64,000 nt of DNA, from contig CAKKRJ010000017.1 in NCBI GenBank assembly GCA_919902775.1, positions 1-64,000 on the forward strand, given 5' to 3'. Source of the DNA: Burkholderiaceae bacterium (GTDB lineage Bacteria > Pseudomonadota > Gammaproteobacteria > Burkholderiales > Burkholderiaceae_C). Positions 1-7,940 of the stretch are shown piece after piece. Under the pieces are notes generated by a model. The model ran no database searches. It saw only the letters and a list, made by a program, of their open reading frames with translations, and was not told the DNA's origin. Every line of letters begins with the position of its first letter. Position 1 is the stretch's first letter. The position numbers and the translations under genes are program-made.

Positions 1-119
1 TTTTTGGTGGTCTTCTTGGTCAGGATGTGACGTTTGAAGGCTTGACCGCGTTTAACGGTTCCACCTGGACGAACACGGAAGCGCTTTTTAGCACTGCTTT
101 TGGTCTTCATCTTGGGCAT
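1..119 (-). CDS. rpmI: 50S ribosomal protein L35 (partial, cut by window edge)
   Basis: The reverse strand from an ATG at 119 reads [20 protein letters not shown] and on to KRHILTKK. This is the highly conserved, very basic N-terminal part of ribosomal protein L35, a small component of the large subunit. About 39 of roughly 65 residues are inside the window; the 3' end lies beyond position 1. A purine-rich stretch (GGAGC) sits just upstream of the ATG. It follows infC on the same strand, the usual infC-rpmI-rplT order, so rplT is expected off the left edge. Confidence 0.93.
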
Positions 120-196
120 ATCAATGCTCCTTTAATTGTGCTCGTGAGGCGTCTGCAAAATCTTTGCAGCCTTGTTGGCCCCGAGCCACTTTTAAC

Positions 197-220
197 AAAA
201 GCCACCCGAGGGCAGCTTTT
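197..220 (-). terminator. Terminator-like hairpin / attenuator between infC and rpmI
   Basis: On the minus strand AAAAGC-TG-CCC and GGG-TG-GCTTTT form a palindrome with paired outer and inner segments and a short T run after it. It lies between the infC stop and the rpmI start. In other bacteria this leader region carries attenuation or L20-mediated control of rpmI-rplT, so a leaky terminator is plausible. The hairpin is seen; the regulatory role is inference. Confidence 0.4.
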
Positions 221-254
221 GATTTGACCTGCCCGAGAGCAGATCAAATTCTTG

Positions 255-848
255 TCAAGCCGATTCAGTTGGCGCAGCAGCGTCTGCTGCTTTGCCTGCC
301 GGCTTTTTACGACCTGGTGCAATCATCATGATCATCTGACGACCTTCGAGCTTTGGAAACTGCTCAACGATGATCAAATCTGCCAGTTCGTCGCGAATGC
401 GGTTCAGCAAGGCCATGCCCAACTCTTGGTGGGTGATCTCGCGGCCACGGAAACGCAGGGTGATCTTGCACTTGTCGCCATCGGCCAAAAAGCGGCGGAT
501 GTTGCGCATCTTGATGTTGTAGTCGCCATCATCGGTACCGGGACGGAACTTGACTTCCTTGATGTCAATGACCGTTTGCTTGGCTTTGGCTTCTGCCGCA
601 CGCTTTTGCTCTTGGTACTTGAACTTGCCGTAGTCCATCAAGCGGCAAACCGGCGGGTTGGCTGTGGCGGCAATTTCAACCAGATCCACATCCATTTCAC
701 CCGCCATGCGCAGGGCCTCGGCCAAAGACAAAATGCCCAATGGCTCGTTTTCTGGGCCGGAAACACGGACCTCTGGGGCCATGATTTCACGGTTCAAACG
801 GTGTTTACGTTCTTCGCGGTGGCGACGATCACGAAATTCGGTAGCGAT
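255..848 (-). CDS. infC: Translation initiation factor IF-3
   Basis: IF-3 binds the 30S subunit, blocks premature 50S joining and proofreads the start codon. The protein has the N-terminal domain ([24 protein letters not shown]), the linker, and the C-terminal domain ([24 protein letters not shown] and [11 protein letters not shown]). The start chosen is ATC at 848-846, giving [22 protein letters not shown]. It adds the conserved basic N-terminus and has AAGGA about 7 nt upstream. The nearest ordinary in-frame start, TTG at 797, would delete this conserved segment and has no good ribosome-binding site. A rare AUU/AUC start is a known hallmark of infC autoregulation. Length is 197 residues, with a short Ala-rich tail. 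It lies downstream of thrS, likely co-transcribed. Confidence 0.95.
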   Translation of the reverse strand: MATEFRDRRHREERKHRLNREIMAPEVRVSGPENEPLGILSLAEALRMAGEMDVDLVEIAATANPPVCRLMDYGKFKYQEQKRAAEAKAKQTVIDIKEVKFRPGTDDGDYNIKMRNIRRFLADGDKCKITLRFRGREITHQELGMALLNRIRDELADLIIVEQFPKLEGRQMIMMIAPGRKKPAGKAADAAAPTESA

Positions 849-934
849 GACTCAATCCTTTACGGAACAAAACTGCGACATGCAGCTCATCCATCTTTGT
901 GCCCACGGGCCAAAGCTTGTGGCGAAATTCACCT

Positions 935-2854
935 TCAGGCTTTAGAAGCGATGTCGGCAGCAATGTGTTCAATGAACGCATCGATCGACATCACACCGAG
1001 GTCTTTGTTGCCTCGGGCGCGCACTGCGACGGTACCTGCTGCCTTTTCTTTGTCGCCGGCGACAAGGATGTAAGGCAGCTTTTGCAATGAATGCTCGCGT
1101 ATTTTATACGTGATTTTCTCATTACGCAGGTCCAACTCGACCCTAAGACCTTGATTTGACACCGATTTTTGCAGTTTTGCAGCTATTTCACGACAGTAAT
1201 CGGACTGCGCGTCGGTGATGTTGAGCACAGACACCTGGACGGGAGCCAGCCAAGTTGGCAGTGCCCCGGCATGCTGCTCGACCAAAATACCGATGAAACG
1301 CTCCATGCTGCCCACGATGGCGCGGTGCAAAATCACAGGCCGCTGGCGTGAGCCGTCTTCGGCCACATATTCAGCATCCAGTCGCTCCGACAAGTTGAAG
1401 TCCACCTGAATCGTGCCGCATTGCCATTCACGCCCAATCGCGTCTTTGAGGGTGTACTCGATTTTGGGGCCGTAAAAAGCGCCATCGCCTTCCGAAATCA
1501 CGAACTCGCAGCCGGAAGCACGCAAACTGTCCATCAAGGCTTTTTCGGCTTTGTCCCACAGTTCATCAGAACCAATGCGGGCGGCAGGACGGGTGGACAC
1601 CTTGTAGAGGATGTTGGTGAAGCCAAAGTCGGCATACACCTTCTTGAGCACCTTGGTGAAGGTGTCGCACTCGGGCAAGATCTGGTTTTCGGTGCAGAAA
1701 ATGTGGCCGTCGTCTTGCGTGAAGCCCCGCACACGCATGATGCCGTGCAAGCCGCCCGAAGGTTCGTTGCGGTGGCACTGGCCAAATTCGCCGTAGCGCA
1801 GTGGCAGATCGCGGTAGCTCTTGATGCCCTGCTTGAAGATCAGGATGTGGCCGGGACAGTTCATCGGTTTGAGCGCGTAGTCGCGCTTTTCCGATTCGGT
1901 GGTGAACATGTTGTCACGGTACTTGTCCCAGTGCCCGGTTTTCTCCCACAGGGTTTTATCCAAAATCTGGGGACCCTTGACCTCTTGGTAACCACTGTCG
2001 CGGTAAACCTGGCGCATGTACTGCTCCACGGTCTGCCACACGGTCCAGCCCTTGGGGTGCCAAAACACCAAGCCTGGCGCGTGCTCGTCAATGTGGAACA
2101 AGTCCAGTTCGCGGCCCAACTTGCGGTGATCACGCTTTTCGGCCTCTTCCAGGCGGGTCAGGTACAGCTGCAAGTCTTCTTTGCTGGTCCAGGCCGTGCC
2201 GTAGATGCGCTGCAGCATCTCATTTTTGCTGTCCCCGCGCCAATAAGCCCCTGCGACCTTCATGAGTTTGAAGTGCTTGAGCTTGCCTGTGCTGGGCACG
2301 TGCGGGCCGCGGCACAAGTCTTCAAAATCACCTTCGCGGTACAGACTGACCTCTTGGTCTGCGGGAATGCTGCCGATGATTTCGGCCTTGTAGTTCTCAC
2401 CAATGGCTTTGAAATGCGCCACAGCCTCGTCGCGTGGCAGCACGCGGCGCAGCACGGGTTCGTCTTTGGCGGCCAGCTCGGTCATGCGCTTTTCAATCGC
2501 CACCAAGTCTTCTGGCGTGAAAGGACGGCTGTATGAAAAGTCGTAGTAGAAGCCGTTGTCGATGACCGGACCGATGGTGACCTGCGCTTCAGGAAACAAG
2601 GTCTTCACGGCATATGCCAACAAATGGGCGGTCGAGTGACGGATCAACTCCAGGCCTTCGGGGTCCTTGGCGGTCACGATGGCCAATTGCGAATTGACCG
2701 CCATGCTGAAGCTGGCGTCCACCAATTGGCCATTGACCTTGCCACCCAAGGCCGCTTTGGCCAAGCCTGCGCCAATCGAAGCGGCGACCTCGGCCACGGT
2801 CACGGGGCCAGGAAATTCACGCAAGGAACCGTCGGGAAGAGTAATCTGAACCAT
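935..2854 (-). CDS. thrS: Threonine--tRNA ligase
   Basis: Class II aminoacyl-tRNA synthetase that charges tRNA-Thr in the cytoplasm. Domains in order: N-terminal TGS domain from [14 protein letters not shown], editing domain with the [12 protein letters not shown] histidine motif near residue 75, catalytic core with the zinc-binding Cys in [10 protein letters not shown] and later motif 2/3 segments, and the C-terminal anticodon-binding domain (PVQVSVLNI onward). Length is 639 residues, normal for the family. The start at 2854 matches the family N-terminus; an in-frame GTG at 2881 would add nine residues (PRFFTCKL) with no better ribosome-binding site. First gene of the thrS-infC-rpmI cluster, with an 86 bp gap to infC. 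Confidence 0.97.
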   Translation of the reverse strand: MVQITLPDGSLREFPGPVTVAEVAASIGAGLAKAALGGKVNGQLVDASFSMAVNSQLAIVTAKDPEGLELIRHSTAHLLAYAVKTLFPEAQVTIGPVIDNGFYYDFSYSRPFTPEDLVAIEKRMTELAAKDEPVLRRVLPRDEAVAHFKAIGENYKAEIIGSIPADQEVSLYREGDFEDLCRGPHVPSTGKLKHFKLMKVAGAYWRGDSKNEMLQRIYGTAWTSKEDLQLYLTRLEEAEKRDHRKLGRELDLFHIDEHAPGLVFWHPKGWTVWQTVEQYMRQVYRDSGYQEVKGPQILDKTLWEKTGHWDKYRDNMFTTESEKRDYALKPMNCPGHILIFKQGIKSYRDLPLRYGEFGQCHRNEPSGGLHGIMRVRGFTQDDGHIFCTENQILPECDTFTKVLKKVYADFGFTNILYKVSTRPAARIGSDELWDKAEKALMDSLRASGCEFVISEGDGAFYGPKIEYTLKDAIGREWQCGTIQVDFNLSERLDAEYVAEDGSRQRPVILHRAIVGSMERFIGILVEQHAGALPTWLAPVQVSVLNITDAQSDYCREIAAKLQKSVSNQGLRVELDLRNEKITYKIREHSLQKLPYILVAGDKEKAAGTVAVRARGNKDLGVMSIDAFIEHIAADIASKA

Positions 2855-2942
2855 GAGTTTGCAAGTAAAAAAGCGCGGCACAGGCCACGCTTGAATGAAG
2901 TATCTAAACGCCGAGTTCCGATTTTACGATGCTCAGGCTTCC

Positions 2943-3071
2943 CCAAGGCATTGTCCAGAATGGAAACATAAAGCCCAACAACAGAATAGAAGGCATAAAG
3001 AGAAAGAAAGTCATCTGCATGGCCTGCAACTGATTTTTGGCGACTTTTAAAAACGTGAAGCCCACCCAGCC
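2943..3071 (-). pseudogene. Remnant of an ABC-2 type transporter permease
   Basis: The reverse strand here encodes about 43 residues including AKNQLQAMQMTFF and PSILLLGFMFPF followed by MPW. This is the signature transmembrane stretch of ABC-2 exporter permeases of the YhhJ/YbhR kind (there usually (A/S)xNQLQAMQM...PSILLSGFMFPFxxMP). Homology stops abruptly on both sides, there is no start or ribosome-binding site, and the frame runs into unrelated sequence. It is therefore a decayed fragment, not a gene. It sits next to a second remnant (3090-3248, plus strand), which suggests that a lost accessory segment once lay between thrS and aceA. Confidence 0.7.
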
Positions 3072-3089
3072 AAAAAATAACCCAAAAGA

Positions 3090-3248
3090 ATGGCGTCCAT
3101 GCATCTTGCCTTGGCCTCTGATTTGGACCGGACCTATGTTTCTGCCATCGAAAGGTGCGTCTGGAATGTGTCCCTCGCCAACATTGAAAAGCCAGCTCAG
3201 GCATTAGAGGTGGAACCATGGACGCTGTTGGTTCCTGTTAAGCCCTGA
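3090..3248 (+). pseudogene. Remnant of an XRE-family helix-turn-helix regulator
   Basis: A 52-codon frame from ATG 3090 to TGA 3248 reads LDRTYVSAIERCVWNVSLAN and then IEKPAQALEVEPWTLLVP. This is the second half of a Cro/C1-type HTH domain (usual form DLDRTYVSGIERGxRNPSLxNIEKIAxAL). The first helices are missing, no ribosome-binding site is seen, and key positions are altered (G to C, R to W, P to V, I to P), so the fold is probably broken. I treat it as a decayed 3' end. The remaining sequence in the 2855-3340 gap shows nothing recognisable apart from the aceA terminator. Confidence 0.7.
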
Positions 3249-3253
3249 CCAAC

Positions 3254-3291
3254 AAAAAAGCCACCCAACACTCTCGCATCAGATGGCTTTT
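3254..3291 (-). terminator. Rho-independent terminator after aceA
   Basis: On the minus strand AAAAGCCA and TGGCTTTTTT form a stem around an approximately 20 nt loop that can pair further. A T run follows on the minus strand, and the element lies about 50 bp downstream of the aceA stop codon. Confidence 0.6.
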
Positions 3292-3340
3292 CAGCCCACC
3301 AGGCACCCACCTATGGGCACCCAGGGTCAGTGGCAGGAGA

Positions 3341-4672
3341 TCAGTGGAACTGCTCTTCTTCAGTAGAACCAGTCAAGGCCTTCACAGAAGACGAACCGCC
3401 TTGAATCACGGTGGTCACGTCGTCGAAGTAGCCTGCGCCCACTTCTTGCTGGTGTGACACAAAGGTGTAACCCTTGTCGCGTGCTGCGAATTCTGGCTCT
3501 TGCACCATCTCGGTGTAGTGCTTCATGCCTTCGCCGTTGGCGTAAGCGTGGGCGAACTGGAAGGTATTGAACCAGTTGATGTGGATACCGGCCAAAGTGA
3601 TGAACTGGTATTTGTAACCCAGAGCCGACAGGTCGTCCTGGAAGGATGCGATCTGGCTGTCGTTGAGGTTTTTCTTCCAGTTGAACGATGGCGAGCAGTT
3701 ATAGGACAGCAGCTTGCCGGGGCAAGCCGCGTGCACAGCTTGGGCAAATTCGCGGGCAAAGCCGATGTCGGGCACGCCGGTTTCACACCACACCAAGTCG
3801 GCGTAGGGAGCATAGGCCACGCCGCGGCTGATGGCTTGTTCCAGACCGTTTTTGACACGGTAGAAACCTTCTTGTGTGCGCTCGCCTGTCAGGAAGGGCT
3901 TGTCGTTGGCATCGTGATCAGACGTGATCAAGTTCGCAGCTTCGGCATCGGTACGGGCCAGCACGATGGTGGACACACCCATGACGTCGGCTGCGAAACG
4001 TGCAGAGATCAACTTCTCGCAAGCTTCCTGTGTCGGCACCAGCACTTTGCCGCCCATGTGACCGCATTTCTTGACCGCAGCCAATTGGTCTTCGAAGTGA
4101 ACGCCTGCAGCGCCTGAAGCGATCATGTTCTTCATCAATTCGAAAGCGTTCAGCACGCCACCGAAACCAGCTTCTGCATCGGCCACGATCGGCAAGAAGT
4201 AGTCGATGAAGTCCTTGCTGCCTGGCTCGATACCACGGCCCCACTGGATTTCGTCAGCGCGCTTGAAGGTGTTGTTGATGCGACGGACCATGGTGGGCAC
4301 CGAGTCATAGGCATAAAGCGACTGGTCGGGGTACATGGTTTCGGATGTGTTGCCGTCGGCAGCGACTTGCCAGCCCGACAGGTACACGGCTTCCAGGCCT
4401 GCTTTGGCTTGTTGCATGGCCTGGCCCGCGCTGATGGCGCCGAAAGCGTTGACGTAGCCTTTTTTCGCGCCACCGTTGATTTTTTCCCAGAGCTTCTCGG
4501 CACCGCGCTTGGCCAGTGTGTGCTCAATGGGCATGCTGCCGCGCAGACGCACGACATCGGCAGCGGAGTAGCCGCGCTTCACGCCTTTCCAACGGGGGTT
4601 GGTGGCCCAGTCTTTTTCGAGGGCGGCGATTTGCTGTTCACGGCTCAGTTGTTGAGTGAGGTTGGCTGGCAT
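3341..4672 (-). CDS. aceA: Isocitrate lyase (glyoxylate shunt)
   Basis: Cleaves isocitrate to glyoxylate and succinate, allowing growth on acetate and fatty acids. The 443-residue protein matches the short bacterial family. It has the active-site loop KKCGHMGGK near residue 200 with the catalytic Cys, the metal-binding segment ADAEAGFGG, the HFEDQ segment, and the later [10 protein letters not shown] motif. The start ATG at 4672 is preceded by AGGAG at good spacing. The gene is monocistronic: an upstream region with two operator-like repeats (4750-4794) and a terminator downstream. Malate synthase is not in the window. Confidence 0.97.
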   Translation of the reverse strand: MPANLTQQLSREQQIAALEKDWATNPRWKGVKRGYSAADVVRLRGSMPIEHTLAKRGAEKLWEKINGGAKKGYVNAFGAISAGQAMQQAKAGLEAVYLSGWQVAADGNTSETMYPDQSLYAYDSVPTMVRRINNTFKRADEIQWGRGIEPGSKDFIDYFLPIVADAEAGFGGVLNAFELMKNMIASGAAGVHFEDQLAAVKKCGHMGGKVLVPTQEACEKLISARFAADVMGVSTIVLARTDAEAANLITSDHDANDKPFLTGERTQEGFYRVKNGLEQAISRGVAYAPYADLVWCETGVPDIGFAREFAQAVHAACPGKLLSYNCSPSFNWKKNLNDSQIASFQDDLSALGYKYQFITLAGIHINWFNTFQFAHAYANGEGMKHYTEMVQEPEFAARDKGYTFVSHQQEVGAGYFDDVTTVIQGGSSSVKALTGSTEEEQFH

Positions 4673-4749
4673 GGTGGGACTCCTGAAGTCAAGTTGAAAT
4701 CGGGCGATTTGGGCAGCGAATTCTGCTTTGTCGTTGGTGAGATCTTAAC

Positions 4750-4794
4750 TCTTCTACAAGACCAATCGATATTCTTATGTCTTATACAAGACAT
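4750..4794 (-). promoter_or_regulatory. Tandem operator-like repeats upstream of aceA
   Basis: Position 4777-4794 is an inverted repeat, ATGTCTTATACAAGACAT (7 bp arms, 4 nt centre). A second, imperfect copy, TCTTCTACAAGAC, lies at 4750-4762, about three helical turns away (centres roughly 29-30 bp apart). Both lie in the AT-rich upstream region of aceA, 78-122 bp before its start codon. The half-site form resembles GntR/FadR-type operators, so a dimeric repressor of aceA is a reasonable guess. The repeats are seen; the regulator is not identified. Confidence 0.5.
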
Positions 4795-4922
4795 ATTTTT
4801 ATTTGTTTAAATTCAACAACTTGCAAATACTATTTCGCAATGTGAGTTCAATTTTTCCATATTGAGAAAATTTGCGGCAGTGCAGCATGGTTCAATTTCA
4901 TTTAATGAAATCGCTTAACGCG

Positions 4923-5432
4923 TCATGAAAGATGCAGCGCTTCTCGGCTCAGCACCATGCCGTCGGCGTCTGCATACAGCCAGTCGCCCGTGTGCACGAC
5001 GGTGCCCTGTATCAAGACAGCACCGCCGGTTTGCCCTTGGTCCGCCCGCAAAGTCGGCATGGGATTCAACGCCAAGGCACGAATGCCGATGGGCAAGGCC
5101 GCCATTTCCGCGCTGTCGCGCACGCAGCCATCCACCACCACACCAGCCCAACCGTGGCGAGCGGCAGCAGCAGCCAAATTCCCTCCCAACAGTGCGCGCC
5201 GCAACGATCCCCCACCATCCACCACCAAAACCCGACCTTGCCCTGCGGACTCCACCGCCTGTTTGACGTGGCTGTTGTCTTCGTAGCATTTCACGGTGAG
5301 CACAGGCCCATGAAAAACGCAACGACCGCCAAAGTCTTTGAAGACAGGCGCCAACACCTGGAATTTTCCAGAATGGTCGGCTTTGTGTGCATCACAAAAA
5401 TCACAAGTCGAAAAGCCAGTGCTTGAATCCAT
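4923..5432 (-). CDS. rraA: RraA-like protein (RNase E inhibitor fold / HMG aldolase family)
   Basis: The 169-residue protein has the RraA/HMG aldolase family signature: FSTCDFCDAH at the N-terminus, FGGRCVFHGPVLTVKC, VVDGGGSLRRALLGGNLA, and VVVDGCVRDSAEM with the substrate/metal-binding Arg-Asp. Members either bind RNase E and inhibit it or act as 4-hydroxy-4-methyl-2-oxoglutarate/oxaloacetate aldolases; sequence alone does not settle which. The start at 5432 gives MDSSTGFSTCDF, with AAGG about 8-10 nt upstream; ATG 5438 and GTG 5441 are alternatives. It lies alone, 250 bp from aceA on the same strand, and diverges from the SWIB-domain gene. Confidence 0.85.
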   Translation of the reverse strand: MDSSTGFSTCDFCDAHKADHSGKFQVLAPVFKDFGGRCVFHGPVLTVKCYEDNSHVKQAVESAGQGRVLVVDGGGSLRRALLGGNLAAAAARHGWAGVVVDGCVRDSAEMAALPIGIRALALNPMPTLRADQGQTGGAVLIQGTVVHTGDWLYADADGMVLSREALHLS

Positions 5433-5691
5433 CGTCATCACCCTTCATCACAAAAAAACAAAACAGCCACCAGTTGAGACCACGCGTCTTACACAAGGCA
5501 TACGCACTGAGACGGTGCAGATGCAGGGCGACGATTGAAAAAAACGCGCACAAGCCAGCAAATCAGCAACAACCCTCATAGAAAAATGCGGATTCAGCTT
5601 GGAAAGTACCTGTTTCTCCAGTAGCATGCGTTCAGCTGTAAACAAACTCTGATTCAGCGACGACCCCACTTCCGCTCAAAGGAAATTCAAC

Positions 5692-6111
5692 ATGGCAACT
5701 GCGAAAAAAACCCCGGCAACAAAAGCTGCACCCGCTAAAAAAGCAGCACCGGCCACGAAAGCTGCTCCAGCTAAAAAAGCTGCAGCACCCGCTAAAAAAG
5801 TAGCGGCAACAGCGCCAGCCAAAAAGGCTGCACCTGCCAAAAAGGCAGCACCTGCGAAAAAGCGCACCCCCAATCCAGCCTTCATGAAGGCCTTGACACC
5901 CAGCGCAGCTTTGGCAGCAGTTGTGGGCGCAACCCCATTGCCACGCACCGAAGTGGTCAGCAAAATGTGGGTTTACATCAAGAAGCACAACTTGCAAGAC
6001 AGCGTGAACCGCCGTGCGATCAACGCCGACGACAAGCTGAAAGCAGTTTTCGGCAAGGCGCAAGTCACCATGTTCGAAATGGCTGGCTTGATCGGCAAGC
6101 ACCTGAAGTAA
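5692..6111 (+). CDS. SWIB/MDM2-domain protein with histone H1-like Lys/Ala/Pro tail
   Basis: The 139-residue protein has two parts. Residues 1-58 are a low-complexity basic tail of repeated AAPAKK/APAKKA units, like bacterial histone H1-like proteins. Residues 61-138 form a SWIB domain (FMKALTPSAALAAVVG, MWVYIKKHNLQD, INADDKLKAVFG, FEMAGLIGKHLK). SWIB domains are typical of eukaryotic chromatin remodellers and chlamydial DNA-binding proteins. The combination suggests a nucleoid-associated protein whose tail binds DNA. Ribosome-binding site AAAGGA precedes the ATG and a strong terminator follows the stop. The tail's repetitive codons are prone to slippage and length variation. The precise role is unknown. 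Confidence 0.88.
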   Translation: MATAKKTPATKAAPAKKAAPATKAAPAKKAAAPAKKVAATAPAKKAAPAKKAAPAKKRTPNPAFMKALTPSAALAAVVGATPLPRTEVVSKMWVYIKKHNLQDSVNRRAINADDKLKAVFGKAQVTMFEMAGLIGKHLK

Positions 6112-6124
6112 TTCGGTGTCTCGC

Positions 6125-6160
6125 CCATAAAAAAAACCGCTTCGGCGGTTTTTTTTATGG
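6125..6160. terminator. Bidirectional rho-independent terminator
   Basis: A near-perfect hairpin with stem AACCGC/GCGGTT, TTCG loop, long A run on the left and T run on the right, so it can stop transcription from both strands. It separates the SWIB gene (plus) from the ThDP enzyme gene (minus), which converge here. Confidence 0.9.
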
Positions 6161-6184
6161 CGCGCTGCCTCCGCGCGATGTGCA

Positions 6185-7885
6185 TCAACCCCTTTGTCTG
6201 GACAGCGATGCGTCTGTGATGGCCTGCAAGGTGCCGCGGGTGGTGATCACTTCGGGGTCAAGCAACACTTCGATCAGCGTGCCTTCGGGCCGCGCCAATG
6301 CGGCCATCAGCACGTCTTCAAACTGCTGGGTCTTTTCAATCCGAACCCCCACGTAACCATAGGCTTGCGCCAAGGCGACAAAGTCTGGATTTTTCAGCTG
6401 TGACCCTGTGACATGGGTCGGGTACTCGCGCTCCTGGTGCATGCGGATCGTGCCAAACATGCCGTTGTTCAAAACCAGAATGATGCTTTTGCCGCCATGC
6501 TGCACAGCGGTTGCCAGTTCTTGCCCGTTCATCAAAAAATCACCATCCCCCGCGATGGTGAATGCCAAGCGCCCCGTCAGCACATTGGCCGCAATGCCTG
6601 CTGGAACGCCATAGCCCATGGCCCCCACGGTGGGCGCCAGTTGGGTTTTGTGTCCTTTGACCAGACCATGGTGTTTGAAAAAGCGGTGCATCCAGCTTGC
6701 AAAATTGCCCGCGCCGTTCGTCACCACCGCGTCTGCCGGCAAGTGCTTTTGCAGCAGGGCCACAATGGCGGGCATGTCGATATCGCCCGGCAAAGTTTGC
6801 GGCTGCAAATTGTCCAGATAACCTTGGTGAACTTCCTGCGTCCATGCACCCCAAGGCAACTCGGTGGGCGCGGTCAAAACTTCAAGGCTGTGGGCCGCCG
6901 CATTCATCGTGGCCAGGATGGCGAGATCCGCTTGGTAGACACGGTTCAACTCTTCCGCGCTGCCGTGGATATGCACCAGTTTTTGCACCGGCTTGGGCGC
7001 TTGCAACAGGCTGTAGCCACCGGTGGTCATTTCGCCAAGTCGCGGGCCGATGGCCAGGATCAAATCCGACTCGCGCACCCGCTGGGCCAAGGCCGGACTG
7101 ATGCCGATGCCCACATCGCCTGCGTATTGGGGATGGTGGTTGTCAAACGTGTCTTGAAACCGGAACGCATTGGCCACAGGCAATTGCCAGTGCTCGGCAA
7201 AACGCTGCAAAGCCTGGGCCGATTGCGGTGTCCACCCGCCCCCACCACAAATGACCAGCGGCTTGCGTGCGGCCAGCAGCATGTCCCGAAAATGGCGCAG
7301 CGCAGCCGGGTCGCTCCAGGCCTGCACCGGCTCCACCCGGGGCAAAGCCTGCGCATGCTGAATCGGCTGCGCCAGCATGTCTTCTGGCAACACCAGCACC
7401 ACCGGACCAGGACGGCCGTTCATGGCCGTGGCAAAGGCGCGTGCAATGTATTCGGGCAAGCGCTCGGGGTCATCCACACGCTCGACGCGTTTGGCCATGC
7501 CCTTGGTCGAGGGGCCAAAGAAATGGGTGTAGTCCATTTCCTGAAAGGCTTCACGATCGCGCGTGTCACTGGCGACATCACCCACAAAAAGCACCATGGG
7601 TGTGGAATCCTGGAACGCGGTGTGCACGCCAATCGACGCGTTGGTGGCCCCTGGGCCGCGCGTCACAAAGCAGATACCCGGACGGCCTGTGAGCTTGCCC
7701 TGTGCTTCGGCCATGAAGGCGGCCCCCCCTTCTTGCCTGCACGTCACAAACCGGATGGCATCGCGGTGCACGTGGAAGCCATCCAACACCGCAAGATAGC
7801 TTTCCCCGGGAACACCAAAGGCATGGGTGACACCTTGGGCCAGGAGGCATTCAACGAGCAAGTGGCCAGCGATTTTCGTGTTCAT
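6185..7885 (-). CDS. Thiamine-diphosphate-dependent acetolactate synthase-like enzyme
   Basis: The 566-residue protein has the three-domain layout of the AHAS/pyruvate oxidase superfamily. The N-terminal ThDP-binding domain has the activating Glu in FGVPGESYLAVLDG near residue 30 and TRGPGATN. A central nucleotide-binding-like domain follows. The C-terminal domain carries GDGDFLMNGQELATA, with the metal-binding NN about 27 residues later in LNNGMFGTIR. It is a stand-alone large-subunit-type gene with no small regulatory subunit nearby, so a catabolic or decarboxylase/carboligase role is more likely than branched-chain biosynthesis. The true substrate is unknown. The start ATG 7885 begins the conserved domain; open frame further upstream overlaps the MFS gene and is not family-like. 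It follows the MFS gene by 55 bp on the same strand. Confidence 0.8.
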   Translation of the reverse strand: MNTKIAGHLLVECLLAQGVTHAFGVPGESYLAVLDGFHVHRDAIRFVTCRQEGGAAFMAEAQGKLTGRPGICFVTRGPGATNASIGVHTAFQDSTPMVLFVGDVASDTRDREAFQEMDYTHFFGPSTKGMAKRVERVDDPERLPEYIARAFATAMNGRPGPVVLVLPEDMLAQPIQHAQALPRVEPVQAWSDPAALRHFRDMLLAARKPLVICGGGGWTPQSAQALQRFAEHWQLPVANAFRFQDTFDNHHPQYAGDVGIGISPALAQRVRESDLILAIGPRLGEMTTGGYSLLQAPKPVQKLVHIHGSAEELNRVYQADLAILATMNAAAHSLEVLTAPTELPWGAWTQEVHQGYLDNLQPQTLPGDIDMPAIVALLQKHLPADAVVTNGAGNFASWMHRFFKHHGLVKGHKTQLAPTVGAMGYGVPAGIAANVLTGRLAFTIAGDGDFLMNGQELATAVQHGGKSIILVLNNGMFGTIRMHQEREYPTHVTGSQLKNPDFVALAQAYGYVGVRIEKTQQFEDVLMAALARPEGTLIEVLLDPEVITTRGTLQAITDASLSRQRG

Positions 7886-7940
7886 GGCTGCATTGTGCAC
7901 AAGCCGTCCAGGCGCTTGTGTCACCCGCGTTGAAGCCCCA

